Positions 47,430-57,449 of a stretch of 64,000 nucleotides of DNA are shown here, piece after piece. The notes beneath the pieces are model-generated. The model did not search any database. It was not told the DNA's origin and saw only the letters and a program-made list of their open reading frames with translations. Source of the DNA: Mastigias papua (Eukaryota; Cnidaria; Scyphozoa; Rhizostomeae; Mastigiidae); the NCBI GenBank assembly GCA_964019165.1, contig OZ025278.1, positions 8,050,028 to 8,114,027 of the forward strand, given 5' to 3'. Both the position numbers and the translations under genes were made by a program. Each line of letters begins with the position of its first letter. Position 1 is the first letter of the stretch.

Positions 47430-47776
47430 AATCTTCTGATAACTAATAAAACATTCGAAGAAACTAATAAATCAACAAATATTGCTGCATCCTTACTTGA
47501 CTCGCTTGGATCTATTATTCATCCAGAACAATCGGTGTTCACTCCTACCCAAACGATCGAATACCTAGGATTCATTAGTGATTCTAGGAAAGTACTGGTG
47601 TTCTTGACAAAGAAAAGGAGCGCACAAGTTAAGGAGCTATGCACAGATGTTGGCCATTTAAAACAGCCTACCATTAGGCAGCATAGGTTCCAAATCTTTG
47701 ATTGGCTGAGAGCTTTGATCACATATATATTCTCCATACCGATTTAGACAATTAGAACGTGCGATTCTATCAACAC
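47430..47776 (+). pseudogene. DIRS reverse transcriptase, 3' part, and start of RNase H
   Basis: Resumes with LLITNKTFEETNKS, then LLDSLGSIIHPEQSVFTPTQ and IEYLGFISDSRK, the sequence that follows YIDD in DIRS RT. It ends with YRFRQLERAILSTHAP in a shifted frame, close to the start of the RNase H segment, where the long-TIR element begins. Confidence 0.8.
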
Positions 47777-48335
47777 ATGCCCCTCACAGCTAAATTTAGG
47801 CCCATTTTGGCGATTTTTACTACCCCTCGGAAAAAACATCGTGTAAAATGTGTTTTCAGATATTTTAAATTTTTCTTTTGAAACGATTATTTTAATAAAT
47901 TTAGCAAAAAACTACCGTTGCAGTCAATCAAAATATGTCCGCGATTGCAAGATATCCGTTCGTGTATTTGGTTGTTATCGTCACCCTCTTATACTAGAAG
48001 TAAAAGGGTGGAAGGAAAGGCCCCCTTCCGCGAATCTAATGATTATTGGACTTAAACTATTTCTCAACTACCTTACTTACCATACCAAATGATTGGCTAA
48101 CTCCAACTACCCGTTTCTATGCTACAAACACAGGACAGAATTTGTGGTATTCAACCAGGTGTTTGTGTCTGTCTATTGGAGCAGCATATATAAAATAATA
48201 TATACTCACGTAGTCCTGCATTCACAGTAGAAACTAACGTCTTCTCTTGGTATGTAAGTTCTGTTATCTGTAACGGATTATTTAACCTGCTTATGATCAT
48301 AAACTTAGCCATTCTGCTGCTGACGTGTGCACGAA
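47777..48335 (+). repeat. Left terminal inverted repeat (559 bp)
   Basis: Matches the reverse complement of 54120-54678 from ATGCCCCTCACAGC through CGTGTGCACGAA. It contains an 80-codon frame (47850-48092) that appears in both arms only because the arms are copies. Confidence 0.92.
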
Positions 48336-48558
48336 TGATGAAACGGCGCGAAATGTTTAAACTAAAAAGGAAGAGCGCATGCACAGAATATATCGCGCAC
48401 GTTGTTTTTGAGCAAAGCATTTTTCTCGACCCAGCATGATTGCTCGGTAGTTTTCCTGAAAGATAGGTGTATCACAGGTAATATAATGGAAGTGGAAACT
48501 ATGGGTACTTCTAGAAGTCCGCTTGATGCAAGCTACGAGTCAAATCCGAGATGACAGC

Positions 48559-48822
48559 CTAAGGGCCTGGAATTAAGCCGCAACTAAAGATTTGCTGCTT
48601 CAATCGCAGAATTGTTGTTTCATGGCGTTCATTTGCATCCAGATGATCTGGCTCACTCTCAAGACCAAGATCGTCAGCGTATTCGGTATCACCACACTCA
48701 TTTGATTCGGTATTTTCTTCTTCGTCTCTTTTGTTGTCTTGATGAGTAAGTCCTTCACGAATTTTGTTGAAAATAGACTTTAAGGAGTTAGCGATTTCAC
48801 TGTTGCAAATAAGGCATGTCAT
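48559..48822 (-). pseudogene. Acidic C-terminal exon candidate of the long-TIR element
   Basis: An 87-codon minus-strand frame starting TCLICNSEIANSLKSIF with a CxxC pair, then very acidic (DEEENTESNECGDTEYADD). No family recognised. It lies downstream of the main minus-strand frame, separated by about 380 bp without coding, and may be a further exon. Confidence 0.35.
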
Positions 48823-49202
48823 GTCACCATCAGGAAGACGCTTTATTGATGCTGGAAGAAATTCATGTAAAGTATGGAATTTTTATGATCCATGCAAATG
48901 AATTCTTTGGTGCCTAATAGGCACCTATACACATTGCACATTTGAGAAAATAGTTGACTAGGGAATCTCCCTTTCTTAATCAAATTGGAAATGTGTTCAC
49001 TCACTTAGTTTTAAAAGATTGGTCATCTGCATCAGTTGCAACACTGGCAGGTCAGTACAAAGATATGGTGTATTCCTGATATGTAGTGAGGAAAGCACCT
49101 TCTTTTTCATGAAAAAAGTCAGGAAAAGTTAACGGAAAGTGTTAGGCAGGTTTTGTATGAACCCTGATACCATGTATTATACCTTAGGAAAATATGCAGA
49201 AT

Positions 49203-51190
49203 CTAAGATAAGTCAATTATGTGAAGAAACTTTGATGGGTTTGGTTCTTTTCCTAGAAACTGGTAACCAAGAGGCAGTATTTTTGAGGTTACAATTGATT
49301 CATCTCCATATAGCTGTGGCAATTTCCAGTATGTGAGGTTCCTCTTCTTTCTTTTTGGCCGTGTAATCTGGGTTGCATTGTTTAGATTATCTTTAATATC
49401 CTGAAACGTGTCGATCAAAAATTTTGCTGCCATAATTTTCAATTGGTCAATGTTTTTGTGTCCAAATGTATAATTCTTTGGGATGACAAATGTTGACTCA
49501 AAACTCATTGACACATCGCTCTTGGCATCCAACCCTTTGGCTTTTTTGCAAAGTGTGTCTCCATTGTCATGATCAAAAGTTTGAGCGCGAAGAAGTGAAT
49601 GAAAATTTTCAACAGGATATTCATCAAAAGCATTGAGCATATTCATCATGTAGTGGTATAAAGGATGATCTATTGATTTCCAGTATAAGAAATTGCTTAG
49701 CCATACAAGTGGAGCCTTATCATAATGATGTCGTTTGAAGCAAAACAACATTAACCGGCATCGGAAAAGAGACTTAACAAACATTTCTGTTTTCCCACTT
49801 TTGAATATTACTGAATAGATGGAAAGGACAAGAGGAAGATAGTTATCAATGAGGTTAAGAAATGTGAGGTACTGGATGTCCTTGCAGTTTGAAAAAGCAA
49901 CCAAAACCTGATACCGTATCACAGTCCAACCTCCATACACAACCTCAAGTAGACATGATATTCTCTAAGCTTTTGGCTTGTTTGCCAACACCTTTTTCCC
50001 ATAGATGAATTCATATGCTCCCTTAAAGAACTCAATATTAAGAAGACAGACACATTCCCTAGCATTGAACTGGATATGCAAGGGACCAAGGAAAGGAACA
50101 ACATTCTGAAGAGATGCACCATCAGAAGATTCTTTTGCATGATGTTGTATTTGCCTCATGAAGAATTTTGCCGGCCAGTCACCAGGCAGTGGACAGATGA
50201 ACTTAGAAATGTATGGACTAAGACCTTTTTCAACTGCATGACATGCTGCTTTCTTGAAGTTTTCAAAGCTTTTAAGAGGAATTTCTATTTCATCAAGAAG
50301 TTTACAACCAGTCATTTTCCTCATACATTGTGTTCCTGTCAGGTGCTCTTGGTAGTTATGGATTTCAATTCACGACCTTTCCATTTCAGGATCAAAAAAT
50401 GTTGCTCTTATCCAGTATGGCATTGACATGGCAAATGTTGTTGAGACGCATGAAAATATGTTCTGACTGAATTGAAGCAGCTTGTCTTCGCAAATTCCAT
50501 CAGGATTGATTGTGTCTTTGTGCACTGGAATAGCTGAGCCATCATCAAACCGTTTTAATAAAATTGTTGCCATATTTCTAGCTGTGGAGGTTGCTTGATC
50601 AGATGGTCTCCTCTTAGTATGGATGTTGGTGAAGTCATCAATCATCTGGACAAGAAGTGCATTTTTTTGTCAATGGCATCAGCTACAAATTCTCTTACTA
50701 TCAGTTCATGATTTTCTGCTTTTTTAGTAATCAGTCTACATTGGGTTGACTTTGATACTGCTATCCCACTTTGATTCAAAACAGACAGACCTCCTTCACT
50801 TATGCCCTTTTTTACAACCATATTTGACATAACTTTCTGGAACCAACTAGCTTTTTGTGACTGGCCAAACATCAACATATATATGATGGTAACAGTTTTC
50901 CTTTTATTTTTTTCCTGTTGTTTTGCAGACCTACCTTCAAATGACATGGCATCAAGTATAGCATCAAAGCGGTTAGTGGCACCAGCTGAAATTGAAGCTT
51001 CTCTTAGGGAGTCTGGATCAAATGGAGGCATTCTGTCATGTTTTCGATACAATTACCATAAATATTCAAGGCAACATTGTACTTCCATTTGGAGGTTGGT
51101 GCTTTGTTCGACAATTGTTTTCAACTGTGATATTAGATCTGTTGGAACATACATGACATTGCTCCCAACTTCAACTTCCCCTACTCCTTC
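49203..51190 (-). pseudogene. Main (transposase-like) gene of the long-TIR element, broken
   Basis: Minus-strand frames 51190-51053, 51052-50642, 50645-50370, 50324-49965 and 49940-49203 form one protein interrupted by stops at about 51053, 50370 and 49965, and by a frameshift in a run of seven T's near 50655. Recognisable stretches are QNVVPFLGPLHIQFNARECV, VVYGGWTVIRY, LLNLIDNYLPLVLSIYS-type helices and DEYPVENFHSLLRAQT. I believe a family with this last motif is repeated in several invertebrate genomes, but I cannot name its superfamily; catalytic residues are not assigned. No other function suggests itself. Confidence 0.5.
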
Positions 51191-51216
51191 AAGTAACAGC
51201 GGGAACATTGCTTTAG

Positions 51217-51257
51217 CATACTGAAAGCTTTTTTCGTCCGACACTCGTCAGAGTATG
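51217..51257 (-). ncRNA. Minimal type I hammerhead ribozyme, left arm
   Basis: On the minus strand: CATACT / CTGACGA / GTGTCGGAC / GAAA / AAAGCTTTC / AGTATG. Identical core to 52771-52811, with perfect 6-bp stem I. Confidence 0.72.
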
Positions 51258-51380
51258 AAACGTCGGATAGCGACCAAAAGGTGAAACGAAATATATAGCC
51301 AGATGCGGGTACACGTGATATGATGAATAATGCGTCTATTTGGCTCTATGATTGGCCAATTAGCACATATTCACCATTGT

Positions 51381-51996
51381 TTACTTGAAGAGTCCAAGTG
51401 AAAAAACGAACTCTTTTTGTTTACACAAGACTGGGTTTTGAGTCTTGATGTAAACCGATTCCAAAACACCTAAATGAAAGGACGATCTTGCTTGCCCAAT
51501 GATCCGAAAATTATCGTCTGTATATGTTTTGGCGCATTCTGGATTTGTAATAAGATGTTGTCCTATGGCCGAATCACTTTTCACTTTAGAAATAGAGTTT
51601 TTACACATACGAGGTGGCTGTTCTCTTGTTGTTGTGTTTTTCGTCCTGATGCTCGCGGGGACATGTTGTTTTATTCTGTCTGCTAGTCTCTGCGTGGTGC
51701 GCCCTACGTACCGAGCTTCACATCGGCACGAAAATTCGTAAACTACACAACTTTTTTAATGGTAGGAACGCTATCTTGTTTAGCAGATGGTAGCATGACT
51801 CTAGTGTTATAAACCGCACGGGGCTTCACAGCATAGAAGCAAGATGTAATGGCTTTGTTAATTTGGTTTTCAAATTTTGAAGAAACATTTCCAATCCAGG
51901 GCAATTTTAGGTAGACCGGGCACTTTTCAGGACCAAACTGTTTTTCTGATGAAATGTTGGCTAGTTTTTCCTTAATGCAAGAAACAAGGACATCTT
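51381..51996 (-). pseudogene. Penelope GIY-YIG domain, left arm, frameshifted
   Basis: Same coding segment as the right arm on the opposite strand. Near 51755 it has CCATTAAAAAAG where the right arm has CCACTCAAAAAAG: one base is missing, so the frame breaks just before the GIY-YIG domain. Confidence 0.85.
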
Positions 51997-52017
51997 CTGG
52001 ATATCCATTTTCAATAA

Positions 52018-52647
52018 GCAGTTGTTGACGAAGATGTCCTTGTTTCTTGCATTAAGGAAAAACTAGCCAACATTTCATCAGAAAAACAGTTTGGTCCTGA
52101 AAAGTGCCCGGTCTACCTAAAATTGCCCTGGATTGGAAATGTTTCTTCAAAATTTGAAAACCAAATTAACAAAGCCATTACATCTTGCTTCTATGCTGTG
52201 AAGCCCCGTGCGGTTTATAACACTAGAGTCATGCTACCATCTGCTAAAAAAGATAGCGTTCCTACCACTCAAAAAAGTTGTGTAGTTTACGAATTTTCGT
52301 GCCGATGTGAAGCTCGGTACGTAGGGCGCACCACGCAGAGACTAGCAGACAGAATAAAACAACATGTCCCCGCGAGCATCAGGACGAAAAACACAACAAC
52401 AAGAGAACAGCCACCTCGTATGTGTAAAAACTCTATTTCTAAAATGAAAAGTGATTCGGCCATAGGACAACATCTTATTACAAATCCAGAATGCGCCAAA
52501 ACATATACAGACGATAATTTTCGGATCATTGGGCAAGCAAGATCGTCCTTTCATTTAGGTGTTTTGGAATCGGTTTACATCAAGACTCAAAACCCAGTCT
52601 TGTGTAAACAAAAAGAGTTCGTTTTTTCACTTGGACTCTTCAAGTAA
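52018..52647 (+). pseudogene. Penelope RT tail and GIY-YIG endonuclease domain, right arm (5'-truncated)
   Basis: The frame is open from 52018 to TAA 52647 but begins in mid-protein. EDVLVSCIKEKLANISS and KCPVYLKLPWIGNVS are the end of the RT region. The GIY-YIG nuclease core follows: CVVYEFSCRCEARYVGRTTQ, RLADRIKQHVP, and later GQHLITNPECAK with LESVYIKTQNP. Penelope elements use this nuclease for target cleavage. The Tyr-Val-Gly-Arg turn and following Arg are kept. The RT core and 5' end are missing. Confidence 0.88.
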
Positions 52648-52770
52648 ACAATGGTGAATAGGTGCTAATTGGCCAATCATAGAGCCAAATAGACGCATTA
52701 TTCATCATATCACGTGTACCCGCATCTGGCTATATATTTCGTTTCACCTTTTGGTCGCTATCCGACGTTT

Positions 52771-52811
52771 CATACTCTGACGAGTGTCGGACGAAAAAAG
52801 CTTTCAGTATG
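52771..52811 (+). ncRNA. Minimal type I hammerhead ribozyme, right arm
   Basis: Stem I CATACT (52771-52776) pairs with AGTATG (52806-52811). Conserved core CTGACGA (52777-52783) and GAAA (52793-52796). Stem II is very short (GU/AC with a five-base loop). Stem III is three A-U pairs closed by AGC. Cleavage is predicted after C 52805. Hammerheads of this minimal kind are known in Penelope-like elements. Confidence 0.75.
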
Positions 52812-52846
52812 CTAAAGCAATGTTCCCGCTGTTTCGTGCTATAGTG

Positions 52847-53130
52847 AAGTTCTGTAGTACCAACAGACTTTTCACTCCTTCAAGTATTTCCTTTTTGGTT
52901 AAATATGCTGGGACATATTTTGCCATGTCTTTTGGAACCAGACAGAATGTTTCATTGCCAACTGTTGTTTCATCAAATCTCTGTCCCTCGTCATCATTGA
53001 CAGATTCTTCAATACTCTGTAGCTCCTCTTCATATGATGTATCTATTTGTGAGTCAAGTTTAGAGCTTGGCCAGCTGTTTTCTTGAGACAGAGATGACTC
53101 AGTTTCCAAATCAGCAATGGCATCCATAAG
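52847..53130 (-). pseudogene. Upstream exon of the long-TIR element gene, cut by the Penelope pair
   Basis: Starts after an acceptor CCATAG (53131) with MDAIADLETESSL, acidic throughout, then ETFCLVPKDMAKYVPAYLTKKEILEGV. At 52846 it meets the Penelope palindrome; the coding sequence resumes beyond it at about 51190 with GVGEVEVGSNVMYVPTDL. Confidence 0.5.
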
Positions 53131-53779
53131 CTATGGAATATTTACATGTATTTGGTGTATCACTTTAATGGAAGATTATTTAGATATTGTCAAACAATAG
53201 ATACTGTATTACAAAATACCATTTTCTGAAATTCAAATCTGTTTTAATAAATATAATCCTTGGCACCCCAATGAAGGGGGTCCCTGATTGCAAATTTTTC
53301 CTAAATTTCACTACTCATTTTTATTTAATGACACCTCCCAAATAAGGGATTTTTAGTTTGTATATAGTCCAACCCCTCATTTATTACCACCTCCTCTCAA
53401 CTGAAGATTTCAAAGCTTCCAAGGGGATTAGTAATTAAAACAAGTGTGATATAGTTAATTGCAAGCATGGCAGATAATTAGTTTATTAGATTGTAAGGAA
53501 GAGTACTTAGGGAGGCATATGCGTTTTCAGCATTAGTAGGCGAATGTGAAGAATTCTTCTTTCACTTATAAACATTAAATACTTCTTTAAGGATACCCAA
53601 CATTTACTCTTTTGAACCTCAATCAACACGTCCTGTTTACTTTTTTGACAATTGTGTACTTTATGTTTTCAAGCTGTAATAATGAAGCTAACAAATTGTT
53701 TAAGTTTTGGAATTTAGAAATTCCAAATATTATTGCGAAAAATTCTGATATATAAAGTATGTCAGTAATTATTACTTAC

Positions 53780-54025
53780 AGTTGCATATGAGGGGTAGTC
53801 TTTGTAGTTTTCTGGCAGTTTTGAGGTAAACTCGCGTTTTTCCCAACAGTTTTTAAGACAGTCCGTACAGACATGGTGTCTTTTCCTTGTCGAGCTTTTC
53901 TGGGTAAAGGATTTGTAAAATACGTTGCTCGTACCGACATTCGCTTTAAGATTTACTAGTAATGGAAAGGTATTTCTCCAACGTTCATGCTTTTCGTTTG
54001 CGCAGAGTTTTGAAAACCTTCCCAT
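53780..54025 (-). pseudogene. First exon of the long-TIR element gene (zinc-binding-like)
   Basis: ATG 54025 (MGRFSKLCANEKHERWRN) to a good donor, ACT|GTAAGT, at 53780. It includes HHVCTDCLKNCWEKREF, a Cys/His cluster that could bind zinc and DNA. The frame itself is intact, but the gene is broken further on. The 650-bp gap to the next exon is AT-rich and looks like an intron. Confidence 0.5.
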
Positions 54026-54119
54026 TTTAGTTCATGATAGCTGATATCGCTTATTCATTCACTAAGCAACAACTTCCTGCATAATCACGTGTACACATTG
54101 ATTTTGCGCAGTTTCACCT

Positions 54120-54678
54120 TTCGTGCACACGTCAGCAGCAGAATGGCTAAGTTTATGATCATAAGCAGGTTAAATAATCCGTTACAGATAACAGAACTTA
54201 CATACCAAGAGAAGACGTTAGTTTCTACTGTGAATGCAGGACTACGTGAGTATATATTATTTTATATATGCTGCTCCAATAGACAGACACAAACACCTGG
54301 TTGAATACCACAAATTCTGTCCTGTGTTTGTAGCATAGAAACGGGTAGTTGGAGTTAGCCAATCATTTGGTATGGTAAGTAAGGTAGTTGAGAAATAGTT
54401 TAAGTCCAATAATCATTAGATTCGCGGAAGGGGGCCTTTCCTTCCACCCTTTTACTTCTAGTATAAGAGGGTGACGATAACAACCAAATACACGAACGGA
54501 TATCTTGCAATCGCGGACATATTTTGATTGACTGCAACGGTAGTTTTTTGCTAAATTTATTAAAATAATCGTTTCAAAAGAAAAATTTAAAATATCTGAA
54601 AACACATTTTACACGATGTTTTTTCCGAGGGGTAGTAAAAATCGCCAAAATGGGCCTAAATTTAGCTGTGAGGGGCAT
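54120..54678 (-). repeat. Right terminal inverted repeat (559 bp)
   Basis: Same length as the left arm and nearly identical, reading inward from GGGGCAT at 54678. The element's gene starts just inside it (ATG 54025, minus strand). Confidence 0.92.
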
Positions 54679-54728
54679 TTGTTAAAGCTCTCAGCCAATC
54701 AAAGATTTGGAACCTATGCTCCATTAGG

Positions 54729-55124
54729 CACGACCGTGTAGTTAGTTATTTTGAAGTCAAACCAGATATTGATTTATTTGCTTCCAGGATAAACAATCAA
54801 GTAGAAAAATTTGTGTCTTATCAGCCAGATCCTCATGCTTTTGCGGTGAATGCAGTTTCAATGGACTGGCAGGGACTAAAATTTTATGCCTTCCCACCGC
54901 TCTTATGTGTGGGCAAAATGCTAAGGAAAATATACTCGGACAAAGCATACGGGTATCATAATCGTGCCAAATTGGCCAAGTCAAAATTGGCTTTCATTGA
55001 TCCATGGAGTTACATGTTTGTGAAACCGTTCTTATTTCTCCTAGCAAGAAACAACTTTACCTGCCAATTCAACCTGCGGTGCAACATCCATTGTGCAACA
55101 ATCTGGAATTATTGGCTTATCTAG
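54729..55124 (+). pseudogene. DIRS RNase H, C-terminal part
   Basis: IDLFASRINNQVEKF, VSYQPDPHAFAVNAVSMDW and GLKFYAFPPLLCVGKMLRK match the end of the DIRS RT/RNase H protein. The centre of RNase H, including its catalytic acids, is absent, lost where the long-TIR element sits. A frameshift near 55093 leads into the recombinase. Confidence 0.8.
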
Positions 55125-56066
55125 TTCATGGGTAAACAAGCGAACACTTTCACAAAATTCTGTTGATCTAATTATGGCCTCATGGAGTACGGGTACAACG
55201 AAACAGTACAAAACATACGTTAACAAATGGCTCAGCCACTGCAAAGGAAATCAAATTAATCCAACAAACCAGGAATCACTGAAGTCGCTGATTTCCTTTC
55301 TGAGTTATTTAATACTTCACAAATCGAATATTCAACTATGAACAATGCCAGATCTGCTCTGTCAGCTGTAATTGAACCAATCGATGGACTAACCGTTGGT
55401 AGTCATCCTCTTATTAAGCGAATAATGAAAGGAGTTTTTAAAACCAAACCATCGCTACCCAAATATACTGTCACATATGATGCATCAGGGGTTCTAAAGT
55501 ATTTTTCTACAAGACCACCAAATCATCTTTTGAATATTCAGGAGCTCACATGGAAGCTAGCGACACTAATGGCTCTCTTGAGTGCTCAATGAGCACAGGC
55601 ACTGCACATGCCGGATGTTAATTATATGTACAAGGATATAAACAAGGTCATATGTTATCTTCATGGGGTCACAAAGACCCCTCATCCCTCATATCACCCA
55701 GAGCCTCTCCAATTCCTACCTTTCCCACAAGATGAACAGATTTGTGTTGTTCAAGCTTTGAATACCTACCTAAATAGGACAAAGTCAACTCGAGGGAACT
55801 GCACAAAATTTTTTATTTCAGTTAAAGCTCCTCATAAACCGGTACACACATGTACCATATCTAAGTGGATAAAATCCAGCTTGGCAGCGGCAGGAATTGA
55901 CATAACGGCATTTACCTCCCATTCAACGAGGTCTGCTTCATCTTCATTTGCCAAATCAAAAGGATTAACTGTATCAGCAATAGCTAAAGCGGCAGGGTGG
56001 AGTAACGCCAAAACATTTGCTCAACATTATAATAAAGACATATGTTTATCTTCTAACCTAGGATAG
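55111..56066 (+). pseudogene. DIRS tyrosine recombinase with TGA at the first catalytic Arg
   Basis: Integrates the element by strand exchange. N-terminal helical part: LSQNSVDLIMASWS, YVNKWLSHCKGN. A frameshift at 55335 precedes MNNARSALSAVI. LATLMALLSAQ is followed by TGA (55590-55592) then AQALHMPDV: the family reads (S/T)GQRAQTL here, so the stop replaces the first catalytic Arg. The C-terminal part keeps TSHSTRSASSSF (His and second Arg), AAGWSNAKTF and HYNK (nucleophile Tyr). So the gene has one frameshift and one stop, the rest being well preserved. Confidence 0.88.
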
Positions 56067-56242
56067 TGCATACAAGAAAATTCCCTTTGACAATAAAAAT
56101 CTTTATTGAGTTGGAGTTTTGTTCACAACTTGATGGTAATTTATGAGTCATTTTTCTCCTATTACAAGATAGTAAATCTCATAGCTGGCTTTAAGATCTC
56201 ATAGGGATCCGTGTTCAGGGTCTGGGAACGAGTGGGAAATAA

Positions 56243-56485
56243 TTCGGAAGTCAAACAAAGGCACTGATGTTTGATTAGAATTATTTCCACACTCGTCCCC
56301 CCTGACTAAGATTCACATGCCCACCACAACCCGGCCAACTACGATTTGAGATTGACAAGGAGTGACGGCTTTAAAGAAGGAAGACCCTGGGGGTCTGGGG
56401 TCTATCTCATGTGAATCCTAGTCAGGGGGGAACGAGCGTGGAAATAATTCTAATCAAACATCAGTGCCTTTGTGTAATTTCCGAA
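56243..56485. repeat. 243-bp inverted repeat, 78-bp arms
   Basis: Arms 56243-56320 and 56408-56485 are reverse complements with a few changes (TTCGGAAGTCAAACAAAGGC... / ...GCCTTTGTGTAATTTCCGAA). The spacer is 87 bp. It is a MITE-like or foldback unit just after the DIRS end. Confidence 0.85.
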
Positions 56486-56489
56486 TTAT

Positions 56490-57201
56490 CCGCTGTCTTG
56501 CAAAATATGCCTCAAGGGATGTACTTGATCAAATGTACAAACTCTATGTTAGACCACATTTGGATTATGGGGATATAATCTATCATGATAAAAACATAGT
56601 ATACAATTGAGCTCCAAAATATCTGAGTGAGTGTGCACCCAGTGAAAACAGGAGTGCTTACCACTTAAGACAGACAAATGTCTTCATGCAAGACAGCTGC
56701 TCTTCCCAAAGATATTTAAAGAGCTTCTGTCCTTATTGCGTGAACACATGGAATAAGCTTGATCATCAAACAAGATCCTGTACGACAATATCTCTTTTCA
56801 AAACAGCTCATCTGTCAATAATTCGACAATCAAAAAACCCCATCTATGGAACAACAGATAGCAACCATTCAAAACTTATAACGAAACTTCGAGTAAAGTT
56901 CAGTGAGCTAAATGAGTATAGATTTCACCACAATTTTCTCTGTGTAAGCCCTCCATGTAACAGTAAGGAAGACATTGAAACCGCTGTTCACTTTTTCCTG
57001 CACTGTCCACTCCACCTAGTACACAGGAACAACCTACTTGGTGAACTATCTAACATACTAAATAGTGTTGTGAGGCAACTGCCAGATGATCATTTATGTG
57101 ATCTGCTGCTCTTTGGCAGCCCATCATACAATGAGATTGCTAATAAGATGATCTTAGAAGCCACTGGTTTCTTTGTCATTCACACTAAACGTTTCAAATG
57201 A
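56490..57201 (+). pseudogene. LINE C-terminal domain fragment
   Basis: YKLYVRPHLDYGDIIYHDK followed by a stop and then APKYLSECAPSENRS, CVNTWNKLDHQTRSC and a Cys/His unit (CVSPPCNSKEDIETAVHFF, HCPLHLVHRN) are typical of the end of LINE ORF2 proteins. The frame from 56686 to TGA 57201 is open. RT core and endonuclease are absent, and a deletion lies between the first two motifs. Confidence 0.7.
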
Positions 57202-57340
57202 TCCGGTCATTAAAAAATTAGTTTCTTGGCCTTGAACGATTGTATTGTATTTTGCGAAGATAAATGGGATCATTCAAAGTACGTAACAGAGATCTGTCTT
57301 TCTTACCTTCATCATTTAAGCGATATTTCACGCACAAACT

Positions 57341-57390
57341 CCTACCCCTACCCCTACCCCTACCCCTACCCCTGCCCCTGCCCCTACCAC
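57341..57390 (+). repeat. Hexamer repeat (CTACCC)n, eight units
   Basis: Five CTACCC, two CTGCCC, then CTACCA. On the other strand it reads GGGTAG/GGGGTA-type, G-rich. A Tyr-Pro frame across it is an artefact of the repeat. Confidence 0.92.
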
Positions 57391-57449
57391 CACCACATCT
57401 TCTTTTCCTTATCGGCTTGCCAAATGGCGCCCCCACCCACCAACACACC

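Larger units (their letters stand above)
51197..52846. mobile_element. Palindrome of two Penelope-like element 3' ends
   Basis: Arms 51197-51996 (minus) and 52031-52831 (plus) are inverted copies about 800 bp long with few differences, separated by 34 bp. Each arm holds the end of the Penelope ORF with its GIY-YIG domain, a 3' untranslated part with CCAAT and CACGTG motifs, and a hammerhead. The right arm carries an extra CGTGCTATAGTG end (to 52846), which the left lacks. The pair interrupts an exon of the long-TIR element. Confidence 0.88.
47777..54678 (-). mobile_element. 6.9-kb DNA element with 559-bp terminal inverted repeats
   Basis: Ends start ATGCCCCTCACAGC and are inverted over 559 bp on both sides. 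Inside, on the minus strand, is a multi-exon gene of unknown transposon family, broken by stops, a frameshift and a palindromic Penelope pair. It is inserted in the RNase H part of the DIRS. The superfamily is not recognised and no certain target duplication was found. Confidence 0.75.
41659..56066 (+). mobile_element. Decayed DIRS retrotransposon, split by two insertions
   Basis: Pieces occur in DIRS order on one strand: gag (41659-42263), reverse transcriptase (42314-42955 and 47430-47776), RNase H tail (54729-55124) and tyrosine recombinase (55111-56066). DIRS elements integrate by a tyrosine recombinase and lack an integrase. The 42.95-47.43 kb part is a LINE and 47.78-54.68 kb a long-TIR element; about 5 kb remains of DIRS itself. 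Terminal repeats of the DIRS were not identified. Frameshifts and stops occur in each gene. Confidence 0.85.

Noticed and set aside
47850..48092. 80-codon protein present twice (also 54363-54605)
   Set aside because: Both copies lie in the 559-bp TIR arms; duplication reflects the inverted repeat, and no domain is seen.
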